This document shows positions 1 to 6,884 of a DNA stretch of 7,889 nt, piece after piece. This DNA comes from Candidatus Profundicultor aquiphilus. Lineage in GTDB: Bacteria > Atribacterota > Atribacteria > Atribacterales > Caldatribacteriaceae. The position numbers were made by a program, and so were the translations under genes. A model generated the notes under the pieces. It searched no databases. It was not told where the DNA came from and saw nothing but the letters and a program-made list of their open reading frames with translations. The DNA is taken from contig JABUEZ010000090.1 of the NCBI GenBank assembly GCA_013314795.1, positions 1 to 7,889 of the forward strand. The letters are read 5' to 3'. Positions within the stretch are counted from its first letter, which is position 1. Each line of letters starts with the position of its first letter.

Positions 1-771
1 TTCATCCTCTTCCCAGGATATGGATAAAACTCCCCCGGGAAGGCGAATCTGAGCACTTCTCTCCAGTACTCCATTCAGCACTCCGGCAACGAGCACCGCA
101 CAGGCGCCAGTCCCACAGGCAAGGGTTGCTCCGGCTCCACGTTCCCACACTTTCACTTCTGCCTCGGTGGGACTCACCACACGCACAAACTCCACGTTGG
201 TTCGCTGAGGAAAGAAGTGGTGATTCTCGATTTGCTTCCCCCATTCTTCCCAATCAGGGGGTATTTCAAAAATTACCACATGGGGGTTACCCATGGAAAC
301 AGCCGTAAAACGGAAAATTCGTTTTCCAAGGGGAAGCGGGGCATTCACCACCCGTTCTCCTTCCATGTTGACCGGAATTTCATTTGGGGTAAGACGTGGC
401 CTCCCCATGTCGACTCTGACCTGTTCCACTTTTCCGTCGCACACCACCACTTGAGGAATGATCAAACCAGCTCTGGTTTCCACGGTAAAAGAAGGATGTT
501 TCACCATGCCTCGTTCAAAGGCGAACTTGGCCAGACACCGGATACCATTGCCACACATCTCGGCTTCACTCCCATCGGCATTAAAGATGCGCATGGATAG
601 ATCCGCTTCCGGGGATGTACCAACAATAATCACTCCATCGGCGCCGATGCCAAAATGGCGATCACAGAGCCTTGGGGATAAAACCGACATCACAGAAAGC
701 CATCGCTCAGCTTCACTATATTCTACAACGATAAAATCGTTTCCCAGTCCTTCCATTTTTACAAAGTGCAC
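1..771 (-). CDS. dapF: Diaminopimelate epimerase, 3' end cut by the window
   Basis: PLP-independent racemase that converts LL- to meso-diaminopimelate, the precursor of both lysine and peptidoglycan. Reading from the GTG at 771 gives 257 residues with no stop before the left edge. Families of this type run to about 275-280, so roughly 20 residues are missing. Visible landmarks are MEGLGNDF (6-13), FGIGADG (40-46), FNADGSEAEMCGNGIRC (63-79) with catalytic Cys73, MGNPHVV (160-166), and ERGAGATLACGTGACA (210-225) with Glu210 and the second catalytic Cys219. The two-cysteine pair is intact. GAGGAG 8 bases upstream and overlapping the dapB stop fixes the start; an internal ATG at codon 6 would remove conserved residues. 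It is the last visible member of lysA-dapB-dapF. Presence of dapF shows that the lysine route passes through LL-diaminopimelate, not the direct dehydrogenase branch. Confidence 0.96.
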   Translation of the reverse strand, partial: MHFVKMEGLGNDFIVVEYSEAERWLSVMSVLSPRLCDRHFGIGADGVIIVGTSPEADLSMRIFNADGSEAEMCGNGIRCLAKFAFERGMVKHPSFTVETRAGLIIPQVVVCDGKVEQVRVDMGRPRLTPNEIPVNMEGERVVNAPLPLGKRIFRFTAVSMGNPHVVIFEIPPDWEEWGKQIENHHFFPQRTNVEFVRVVSPTEAEVKVWERGAGATLACGTGACAVLVAGVLNGVLERSAQIRLPGGVLSISWEEDE

Positions 772-779
772 GGGCTTCT

Positions 780-785
780 CTCCTC
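780..785 (-). promoter_or_regulatory. dapF ribosome site overlapping the dapB stop codon
   Basis: GAGGAG on the minus strand begins within the dapB TGA (TGAGGAG) and sits 8 bases before the dapF GTG at 771. This supports the GTG start and coupling of dapF translation to ribosomes ending dapB. Confidence 0.7.
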
Positions 786-1578
786 AGAGTTCCAGTATCG
801 ATTCAAGGCCATAGTAAAAACGGGGTTCCCGAAAGACCCGGCGTATGGCCATCATTACTCCAGGCATAAACGATGAACGATCCAGGGAGTCGTGGCGAAT
901 GGTGAGAATCTGTCCTTCTCCTCCAAAAATGACTTCCTGGTGGGCAACGAACCCTGGAAGACGCACGCTGTGAATGCACAAACCGTGATACTGCCCACCT
1001 CGAGCACCAGGAACCAGTTCCTGTCCTTTGTCCTGAAGAAGAATTCCCTCCTTTTCCATCCCTTCAGCGGTTTTCAGCGCCGTACCAGAAGGAGCGTCTT
1101 TCTTCTGGGGATGGTGGTACTCGATAATCTCGGCATACTTGAAGTACTTCGCCGCCAGCCTGGCAAAATACATCATGAGCACCGCCCCCAGGGCAAAATT
1201 GGGTGCCACCATACACCCGATTCTCCTTGCCTCACAATCCTTTCGCAACTGTTCCAGTTCCGCGAGAGATAGACCAGTGGTGCCAATCACAAGATGCAGG
1301 TTATGCGAAAGGAAACGGGGTAAATTTTGCCGTAGAGCTTCTGCATGGGTAAAATCACAGACGAGATGAGGGTTCTTCTCCTGAACGATCTTTTCCAGAT
1401 TGCTTTCTATCACTATTCCAGCTTTACCAACCCCAGCCAAAACCCCAACATCATCACCACAACGATTTGTGTCGTACGCTCCCACAAGCTCAAGATCGCT
1501 TTCCCTAGACAGGGCTTTTACCACTTCTCTTCCCATTTTGCCCGCGGCGCCAGACACGAGCACTCGAATTGTTTCCAC
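784..1578 (-). CDS. dapB: 4-hydroxy-tetrahydrodipicolinate reductase
   Basis: NAD(P)H-dependent reductase that converts hydroxy-tetrahydrodipicolinate to tetrahydrodipicolinate, the second committed step toward diaminopimelate. With the GTG start at 1578 the protein has 264 residues, normal for the family. It shows the Rossmann loop SGAAGKMG (9-16), VIGTTG (97-102), APNFALGAVLM (125-135) and the substrate and catalytic segment EYHHPQKKDAPSGTA (153-167), with His155 and Lys159 aligning with the E. coli catalytic His159 and Lys163. The residue after the second strand is Asp36, which may leave both NADH and NADPH usable. A longer frame begins inside the lysA end, but GGAGGAGGG 7 bases before the GTG and the typical start VETIRVLVSGAAG decide against it. 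The TGA stop is built into the ribosome site of dapF, so the two are probably translationally coupled. Confidence 0.96.
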   Translation of the reverse strand: METIRVLVSGAAGKMGREVVKALSRESDLELVGAYDTNRCGDDVGVLAGVGKAGIVIESNLEKIVQEKNPHLVCDFTHAEALRQNLPRFLSHNLHLVIGTTGLSLAELEQLRKDCEARRIGCMVAPNFALGAVLMMYFARLAAKYFKYAEIIEYHHPQKKDAPSGTALKTAEGMEKEGILLQDKGQELVPGARGGQYHGLCIHSVRLPGFVAHQEVIFGGEGQILTIRHDSLDRSSFMPGVMMAIRRVFREPRFYYGLESILEL

Positions 1579-1585
1579 CTTATTT

Positions 1586-1594
1586 CCCTCCTCC
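1586..1594 (-). promoter_or_regulatory. Strong ribosome site that fixes the dapB GTG start
   Basis: GGAGGAGGG on the minus strand lies in the 22-base lysA-dapB gap, 7 bases before the GTG at 1578. It rules for that start over upstream in-frame codons that would run back into lysA. Confidence 0.8.
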
Positions 1595-1600
1595 ACCGGC

Positions 1601-2905
1601 TTATTCTGGAATAATATCTCTCCGTACCAGATCACAGAAACTCTCTGGCCGCACTATGAGCTCTGCCTTGCCATCCTTCAGGAAAATCACCCCCGGCCGA
1701 GGAATCAGGTTGTAATTGGAAGCCATGGAATGGTTATAGGCTCCGGTCCCTTCCACTACCAGAACATCTCCCGGACATGGTGCAGGAAGTTCGATTTCGG
1801 GAATGAGCACGTCCCCCGACTCACAGCATTTTCCCACCACCGCCACCCTTTCAAGTGGATCACCTTTGACTCGATTACCCAACCAGGCCTGGTATTTTGC
1901 CCCATAGAGGATATGACGGGGGTTATCTGTCATTCCTCCATCCACCGCCACATACTTTCGAACTCCTGGAACCTCCTTTACCGTTCCCACCCGATAAATG
2001 GTACTGCCGGCCAGATTCACGATAGAACGGCCAGGCTCCACGATGAGCCTTGGCAAAGGATATGAGAGTTCCTGGCACACCTCCTTAACCTTCTTGCATA
2101 TTGCTTCCACGTATGTCGGAATAGAGGGAAAACGGTCTTGATCCTGATCAAGGTACGGCACCCCCAGTCCACCACCGAGGTCCAGTTCCACAAGGGTGTA
2201 GCCGTACTTCCTTCGAAAATCATCCATAAACCGGAGCATTACTTCGGCAGCTTTTAAAAACGGCTCGAGGGTGTCAATCTGCGAACCAATATGGCAGTGC
2301 ACTCCTCGAACCTCAAGGTGCGAAGAATCCAGTGCTTTCTTTATGGTCTTTTCAGCGATTCCCTCAAGAAGTGATAGACCAAACTTACTGTCTATTTTAC
2401 CCGTAGTGATGTAGGCATGGGTATGAGGATCTATCCCCGGGGTTAAACGGAATAAAACCGGTACCGTCACACTGGCTCCTTTTGCTTCCTCCAGAAGGCA
2501 AGAAAGCTCCCATTCGCTATCAATCACCCATCGACCCACGCCTTCTTTCAAAACCAGCTTCCGCTCCTCCTCTGTTTTGTTATTCCCATGAAAGATAATT
2601 CGCTCGGTTGGAAAATCGCTGGTATAAGCAAGGTAATATTCCCCTCCGGAAACGACGTCCAGCCACAGATTCTCCTCTCGAACAATCTGACACATGTAGG
2701 AACACAAAAAGGCCTTCCCGGCGTATGCTACTTCGAAGTCGGTATAATGGCGGGTGAACGCTTCCCGGTATGTTCGCATGCTGGCACGAATCAAGGCCTC
2801 GTCAAAAACGTACAGCGGAGTGCCAAATTTTTCCGCAATATCCACCACGTCAACATTTGCAATTTCCAGATGATTTTTCGCATTGACCGTTTTATTCCCA
2901 AGCAT
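1601..2905 (-). CDS. lysA: Diaminopimelate decarboxylase
   Basis: PLP-dependent enzyme of fold type III that decarboxylates meso-diaminopimelate to L-lysine, the last step of the pathway. The 434 residues contain YAGKAF (61-66) with the cofactor lysine Lys64, HGNNK (106-110), GVHCHIGSQ (201-209; His205), the glycine loop LDLGGGLGV (241-249), VEPGRSIV (289-296), CESGD (361-365; Cys361 and Glu362 of the second-subunit active site) and GAYNHSMASNYN (388-399; Tyr390). All expected active-site residues are present. The ATG at 2905 has GAGTGAGG 7 bases upstream. It is the first gene of a lysA-dapB-dapF block and has its own candidate promoter, so its supply of lysine and its drain on cell-wall diaminopimelate would be set together with the two upstream pathway steps. 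No fusion or truncation is seen. Confidence 0.97.
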   Translation of the reverse strand: MLGNKTVNAKNHLEIANVDVVDIAEKFGTPLYVFDEALIRASMRTYREAFTRHYTDFEVAYAGKAFLCSYMCQIVREENLWLDVVSGGEYYLAYTSDFPTERIIFHGNNKTEEERKLVLKEGVGRWVIDSEWELSCLLEEAKGASVTVPVLFRLTPGIDPHTHAYITTGKIDSKFGLSLLEGIAEKTIKKALDSSHLEVRGVHCHIGSQIDTLEPFLKAAEVMLRFMDDFRRKYGYTLVELDLGGGLGVPYLDQDQDRFPSIPTYVEAICKKVKEVCQELSYPLPRLIVEPGRSIVNLAGSTIYRVGTVKEVPGVRKYVAVDGGMTDNPRHILYGAKYQAWLGNRVKGDPLERVAVVGKCCESGDVLIPEIELPAPCPGDVLVVEGTGAYNHSMASNYNLIPRPGVIFLKDGKAELIVRPESFCDLVRRDIIPE

Positions 2906-2928
2906 TGCTTTGCCTCACTCACGGTTTT

Positions 2929-2952
2929 TGGTTTTCTTAACATACAAAACCA
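2929..2952. promoter_or_regulatory. Inverted repeat overlapping the lysA promoter, possible operator
   Basis: Perfect 7-base arms TGGTTTT (2929-2935) and AAAACCA (2946-2952) are separated by 10 bases on the plus strand. The repeat occupies the region between the -35 and -10 boxes and covers two bases of the -10. A further copy of the half-site GGTTTT lies at 2923-2928, in direct orientation and 7 bases from the first, around the expected transcription start. The placement is typical of a repressor site, but the sequence matches no regulator I recognise. The arms are AT-rich and short, so chance is possible. Confidence 0.35.
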
Positions 2953-2962
2953 GCTTTGTCAA
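2934..2962 (-). promoter_or_regulatory. Probable sigma70-type promoter for lysA-dapB-dapF
   Basis: In the 99-base gap after pyk, read on the minus strand, there is a perfect -35 TTGACA (2957-2962), a 17-base spacer, and a -10 TAAGAA (2934-2939). The -10 hexamer matches consensus at only three positions but is preceded by TG one base away, the extended -10 arrangement. Transcription would begin near 2927, giving a leader of about 22 nt that contains the lysA ribosome site. I see no convincing pyk terminator upstream, so read-through from pyk is possible as well. Confidence 0.6.
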
Positions 2963-3004
2963 TAAATTTTCCACTTTGAAATGGGACTCTGGAGTAATTT
3001 CTTT

Positions 3005-4432
3005 TCAGATAGGATCACCAATCCGGTGCAGACGAATAAGGTTACCGCTACCCAGAAAAGGAGAGCTAGCCACGAAAACCACGGGGTCTCCAGAGTGGAC
3101 CAGGTGTTCTTGAAGTAACATCGTTTCGGCAACACGCAGACACGAAAGGTCGTCAACCCTTATTTCCTGGGGAAGCATTCGGGGGGAAACTCCCCAGATC
3201 ATGGAGAGTCTGTAGAAGGTTCCCGAGTCAGGCGTAAGGGCCACAACCGGAACGGGGGGACGAAGCTGGGAAAGAAGAAAAGCCGTGAATCCCGACTGGG
3301 TAAATACCACGATGGCTTTAGCCTGGATGTCACACGCAGTGCGTACGGCACCGGCCACAATGGCTTCTGGGAATATTCCCCTTGGTTCGTACACCACTGG
3401 GATCCGGAAGAAAAAGTGTTCCTCAGCATTGGCAATGAGGGTGTGCATCATGCGGGTCGCTTCCACCGGGTAGCGTCCGGTGGCGGTTTCGGCCGAGAGC
3501 ATCAGAGCATCGGCACCGTCAAGAACGGCGTTGGCCACATCAGTGACCTCAGCTCTGGTGGGACGCGGTGATTCCCGCATTGATTCAAGCATCTGTGTGG
3601 CCACGATGACGATACGCCCCTTTTTGTTGGCTGTATCCATGAGTTTTTTCTGGTACACTGGAACCATATCCAGGGATGTTTCAACGCCCAGATCGCCCCG
3701 AGCAATCATCACCCCCTCAGCCACGTCACAGATATCTTCAATGGCCCGAATCGCTTCGTGTTTTTCAATCTTGGCAATGAGGGGAATAGGCGAAAGGTGA
3801 TTTTCTTCCATCCAGGTTTTTACCCGGAGAATGTCTTCGGCATCTTTCACAAAAGAAATGGCCACGTAATCCACACCCATTTTTGCCCCTTCCAGGAGGT
3901 CTCTTTTGTCCTTTTCGGTGAAGGTGCGCACCGAAGTTCGCGTCTGGGGAAAACTCACCCCCTTGCGAGATCGTAGCCACCCTCCATTGAGTACCTGGGC
4001 AATCAATTTGCTCGGGGTTTTCTCGGTGACCTGCAACTGGATGTTTCCATCATCAAAAAGAAGTATCTCACCTTCCCTGATATCCTCGAGAAGCTTATCA
4101 TAGCGGATATAAATGTGTGATGCGGTAGTGGGGGAATCACCGGCCGAAATGGCTACCACTTCACCCTCTCGCAGCTCGATTTGTTCTCCTTCCACTTCTC
4201 CGATACGGATTTTGACTCCCTGAAGGTCCTGGAGAATCCCAATAGAACTGGAGAGAGCATGAGCTTCTTTGCGAAGCATTTCCGCCATGGCTCGGTGCCA
4301 GGATATCTCTCCATGAGAAAAATTGAGCCGAGCCACATTCATTCCGGCGCGGAGCATCTCTCGAATGATTTCTCGTTTCCCAGAAGATGGACCAAGGGTA
4401 CAGATAATTTTGGTTCGGCGTACCTTAAACAA
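3005..4432 (-). CDS. pyk: Pyruvate kinase, probable TTG start
   Basis: Catalyses the last step of glycolysis, phosphoenolpyruvate + ADP to pyruvate + ATP, in the cytoplasm. The predicted 475 residues match the usual bacterial length, with no extra C-terminal PEP-utilizer domain. Key parts: RRTKIICTLGPSS (5-17), AGMNVARLNFSHG (29-41; Arg35, Asn37, Ser39), LQDLQGVKIRIG (68-79), the signature IPLIAKIEKHEAI (216-228; catalytic Lys221, metal Glu223), ARGDLGVE (244-251; metal Asp247) and ATQMLESM (278-285). LQ...K at the potassium-site segment is the potassium-independent type, and Val73 replaces the usual proline. No ATG exists near the N-terminus. TTG at 4432 gives a typical start (MFKVRRTK) behind GGAAGGGAAG. 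Another TTG at 4477 would add 15 residues that do not look like the family. The start overlaps the dehydrogenase stop, so the gene is probably cotranscribed with it. Confidence 0.96.
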   Translation of the reverse strand: MFKVRRTKIICTLGPSSGKREIIREMLRAGMNVARLNFSHGEISWHRAMAEMLRKEAHALSSSIGILQDLQGVKIRIGEVEGEQIELREGEVVAISAGDSPTTASHIYIRYDKLLEDIREGEILLFDDGNIQLQVTEKTPSKLIAQVLNGGWLRSRKGVSFPQTRTSVRTFTEKDKRDLLEGAKMGVDYVAISFVKDAEDILRVKTWMEENHLSPIPLIAKIEKHEAIRAIEDICDVAEGVMIARGDLGVETSLDMVPVYQKKLMDTANKKGRIVIVATQMLESMRESPRPTRAEVTDVANAVLDGADALMLSAETATGRYPVEATRMMHTLIANAEEHFFFRIPVVYEPRGIFPEAIVAGAVRTACDIQAKAIVVFTQSGFTAFLLSQLRPPVPVVALTPDSGTFYRLSMIWGVSPRMLPQEIRVDDLSCLRVAETMLLQEHLVHSGDPVVFVASSPFLGSGNLIRLHRIGDPI

Positions 4433-5465
4433 GTGACACCAGCTTCCCTTCCTGGCTGGACTGGTATACGGCTTCAATCACCGCCAGGTTTTGGATTCCG
4501 ATTTCTGCAGCGATTTCCGGTTTCCTCCCTTCTCGAATCCACAGGCTGAAGGCATCGACTTCTCTGGCATAGAGCGGTTCAGGTACAAGGTCGATTTTCC
4601 GGTATCCTACTTCCTGGCGTTTTTGGGCTGCATCGTATCCCTCAGCAAAGTCTTCGCAAAGAAAGAGCCTTCCCCTACCATCCTGCCCGATGGTATTTTC
4701 GGCAAAGACTGCACCTTTTGTGCCATAAATTTCAAGAAGATTACGCGCCGCCCGGTCTGGAACATTGAAGTAGTTGTCCACGATCCCCTGTGCTCCGTTT
4801 TTGAACTTCAGGACCACGGTGGCGGTATCCTCAACCTCATAGTTATGGACAATGGTATCGAGTAGCCCAAAAACTGCTTCTGTTTCCCCCAAAAACCATT
4901 CCAGAAGATCGATACAGTGTCCTCCCATGTCCATCAGCGCGCCTCCTCCTCCAAGCGCTTTAACCTGCCTCCAGGCAGAGGGAATGGGTGGATACCAGCA
5001 GGTTAGCTGGGCTCTTCCGGCTACGGGCTGTCCCAGGATTCCTTCTCCAATCATTCTTTTGATCTCACGATGGTAAACGTTATAACGCATCATGTAACCT
5101 ACTCCGAGTCGGAGTTCCATTTTTTCAGCAAATTCGGCCATTTCTTCTGCCTGTTTGCGATTCAACGCCAGCGGTTTTTCGCAGAGAACGTGTTTTCCGT
5201 CCTGGAGTGCGGCCATCACCTCTTCATGGTGAGCATAAACCGGCGACGCTACATATACTGCCTCGATATCTTCCTTTAAAAGGGAAGGAAGGTCTGTGAA
5301 GGTCCTTTCGATCCCAAACTCCCGGGCGGTTTCCTCAAGAACCTTTGCGTCCACGTCCATAAGGGCCACGATTTCCCCATATTGGGCATACTTTTGAACT
5401 TCTCTTATGGTTCGCCGACGAGCAATACCTCCGGCTCCGACCACCCCAAAGCGGACTTTTTCCAT
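4425..5465 (-). CDS. Gfo/Idh/MocA-family NAD(P)-dependent oxidoreductase
   Basis: A 346-residue soluble dehydrogenase. It has an N-terminal Rossmann domain with GVVGAGGIA (7-15) for the dinucleotide and an acidic Asp38 at the end of the second strand (ALMDVD), which in this family tends to favour NAD over NADP. The family motif CEKPLA (95-100) supplies the catalytic Lys97. The second half carries GGGGALMDMGGHCIDLLEW (172-190) with Asp179 and His183, matching the Lys/Asp/His set of inositol dehydrogenase. Substrates in the family are sugars, sugar nucleotides, inositols and related polyols, and I cannot pick one. The ATG is fixed by GGGAGGG beginning immediately after the aminotransferase TAG. 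The end overlaps the likely pyruvate kinase start by 8 bases. Neighbours suggest it oxidises a hydroxyl that the aminotransferase then aminates; it could equally be a catabolic polyol dehydrogenase. Confidence 0.94.
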   Translation of the reverse strand: MEKVRFGVVGAGGIARRRTIREVQKYAQYGEIVALMDVDAKVLEETAREFGIERTFTDLPSLLKEDIEAVYVASPVYAHHEEVMAALQDGKHVLCEKPLALNRKQAEEMAEFAEKMELRLGVGYMMRYNVYHREIKRMIGEGILGQPVAGRAQLTCWYPPIPSAWRQVKALGGGGALMDMGGHCIDLLEWFLGETEAVFGLLDTIVHNYEVEDTATVVLKFKNGAQGIVDNYFNVPDRAARNLLEIYGTKGAVFAENTIGQDGRGRLFLCEDFAEGYDAAQKRQEVGYRKIDLVPEPLYAREVDAFSLWIREGRKPEIAAEIGIQNLAVIEAVYQSSQEGKLVSLV

Positions 5466-5476
5466 TGTTCCCTCCC

Positions 5477-6751
5477 CTACCTCTTATAGTAAGTATAAAC
5501 CTTTTCAAAGGCCCGTACCATGAGTTCCACATGCTGGTCCTCATAGACGGGGTGACAGGGAAAACAGAAAGTTCGTTCTTCCAGAAAGGCAGCGTTGGGA
5601 CAGAACACTTTTTCATAGGCTACCGAGCTCGGATCGGTGTACTCCCTGGATCGGAAAGGAAACCTGGTTCGCCCAAAACCGTTATGCTCGAGAAACGCCC
5701 TTTCCCTGTACATCTGGGGCCAGAGAACCGGCACAACCGGTACACCCTCGGCTTCGATTGCCTGCCAGAATTCCTTAATACTACAGGAAATTTTGTTCAC
5801 ATCAAGAACGACAGGGAAAAGCCAGAAGGAAATGAATTTCCCTTCTTTCCTGTGTGGTGGAAGATATAGGATGGCCTCATGCCCTGAGAGCGCTTCGAGG
5901 AGTTTTTCCCCGATGACCACCCGCCGGGGCCTGTTCCAGGAATCAAATCGCTCCAGCTCACACAATCCAATAATCGACTGGATTTCGGTCATCCGGTAGT
6001 TGAAACCCACCCGTTCATGGATGTAAAAAAGCTTTTTTTCCAGTTCCAGAAGCCGCAATCTTTCTTTCACATCATATCCGTGATCCCGGAAAGAACGCGC
6101 TCTCCAGGCGATCTCTTCATTATTTGTGGTCACACATCCACCTTCCCCACCGGTGGTGAAGTGCTTGGACTGACAGAAGCTGAAACACCCCACATGACCG
6201 ATACTTCCCACTTTCTTCCCCTGGTATTCACTCCCGTGCGCCTGGGCACAGTCTTCAATGACATAAAGACCGTGTCTTTGAGCAATATCCATGAGAGCAT
6301 CCATATCGCAGGGAATCCCATAGAGATGAACCGGCAGAATGGCTCTCGTTCGAGAAGTAATTTTCCTCTCCACATCCTCCGGGTCAAGGGTGTGGGTTTC
6401 CCGCCGCACATCGGCAAAAACGGGAATGGCTCCGGCCTGGAGAACACAGAATGCCGAAGCAATAAAGGAATAGGACGTCACGATCACTTCATCCCCCGGT
6501 CCAATCTCACAGGCAGCAAGGGCCGTGTGCAAAGCCGACGTCCCGTTGGTGGTGGAAATGCCAAACCGGCACCCGCAGTATTCGGCCCATTTTTTCTCAA
6601 ACTCCATACCTTTTGTCCCGGTCCAGTAGTTCACCAGGCCTGTTTCTAAAGGTTTCAGGGCTTCTTGCTTGGTTTTTTCTGAAAAAGCCGGCCACATGGG
6701 AAACGGGTCTTTGTTGAGTGGTTCTCCTCCCAGGATAGCTAATTTCTCCAT
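5477..6751 (-). CDS. DegT/DnrJ/EryC1/StrS-family PLP-dependent aminotransferase
   Basis: A 424-residue fold-type I aminotransferase of the family that aminates keto-sugars or keto-cyclitols using glutamate or glutamine as donor. Landmarks are TTNGTSALHTAL (67-78, cofactor phosphate binding), GIPCDMDAL (145-153), EDCAQAHGS (166-174, with Asp167 and Gln170 near the pyridine ring), SFCQSKHFTTGGEGG (191-205, with Lys196 as the probable Schiff-base lysine) and GFNYRMTEIQ (249-258). No catalytic residue is missing, which argues for an active enzyme and not a regulatory relative. The N-terminal GGEPL and the CDMDAL stretch recall the branch containing scyllo-inosose and AHBA-type aminotransferases, but I cannot place the substrate. 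It starts at an ATG with AGGAGGG 5 bases upstream. Its TAG stop is 11 bases before a Gfo/Idh/MocA dehydrogenase, a plausible source of the keto substrate. The protein is somewhat longer than the common 370-400 residues. Confidence 0.94.
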   Translation of the reverse strand: MEKLAILGGEPLNKDPFPMWPAFSEKTKQEALKPLETGLVNYWTGTKGMEFEKKWAEYCGCRFGISTTNGTSALHTALAACEIGPGDEVIVTSYSFIASAFCVLQAGAIPVFADVRRETHTLDPEDVERKITSRTRAILPVHLYGIPCDMDALMDIAQRHGLYVIEDCAQAHGSEYQGKKVGSIGHVGCFSFCQSKHFTTGGEGGCVTTNNEEIAWRARSFRDHGYDVKERLRLLELEKKLFYIHERVGFNYRMTEIQSIIGLCELERFDSWNRPRRVVIGEKLLEALSGHEAILYLPPHRKEGKFISFWLFPVVLDVNKISCSIKEFWQAIEAEGVPVVPVLWPQMYRERAFLEHNGFGRTRFPFRSREYTDPSSVAYEKVFCPNAAFLEERTFCFPCHPVYEDQHVELMVRAFEKVYTYYKR

Positions 6752-6884
6752 GTTTTCCCTCCTCTACGAGCATGATGGACACATCCAGTATACCGATTAC
6801 AGAGAAGAAAAACCAGATGCATACCTCATAATGGGGAAAAACCACAAAAAGCTACCCCAACGGACGTCTCGGGACATCGCAACA
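6752..6884 (-). other. 133-base spacer between gtrA-like and aminotransferase genes
   Basis: This is the longest gap in the window and holds no convincing gene. Just past the gtrA-like stop, on the minus strand, a 6-bp stem GATGTC/GACGTC closes a CCGA loop (6863-6878, one G-U pair). It is not followed directly by a T run; the nearest T5 is about 13 bases on. Further down is a TATACT box (6787-6792) without a recognisable -35. The end carries a strong ribosome site, GAGGAGGG (6757-6764), 5 bases before the aminotransferase ATG. The gap may separate two transcription units, but neither terminator nor promoter is clear. Confidence 0.4.

Noticed and set aside
217..600. Plus-strand open frame of 127 codons over the dapF region
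   Set aside because: It lies wholly antisense to dapF, whose catalytic motifs are intact, and the translated product resembles no known protein.
1579..1635. N-terminal extension of dapB by 19 codons into the end of lysA
   Set aside because: The added residues do not resemble the family, and the strong ribosome site before the GTG at 1578 sits inside the would-be extension.
1400..2065. Plus-strand open frame of 221 codons across lysA and dapB
   Set aside because: It is antisense to two well-conserved enzymes and crosses their junction; composition is that of a shadow frame.
2971..2990. Weak hairpin CCATT/AGTGG after pyk, as a terminator
   Set aside because: The stem is five pairs with one wobble and is followed by AAAATTTATT, not a T run, so it does not look like an intrinsic terminator.
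6017..6649. Plus-strand open frame of 210 codons opposite the aminotransferase
   Set aside because: It is antisense to the conserved core that holds Lys196 and the PLP motifs; no ribosome site or family resemblance is seen.
6787..6792. TATACT box on the minus strand upstream of the aminotransferase, as a possible -10
   Set aside because: It matches five of six consensus bases, but no acceptable -35 lies 16-18 bases upstream (TGGTTT at best) and there is no extended TG.
6597..6845. Minus-strand frame of 82 codons across the gap before the aminotransferase
   Set aside because: Its N-terminal half is hydrophobic, but it runs out of frame into the aminotransferase N-terminus, has no ribosome site I could see, and competes with the better-supported start at 6751.
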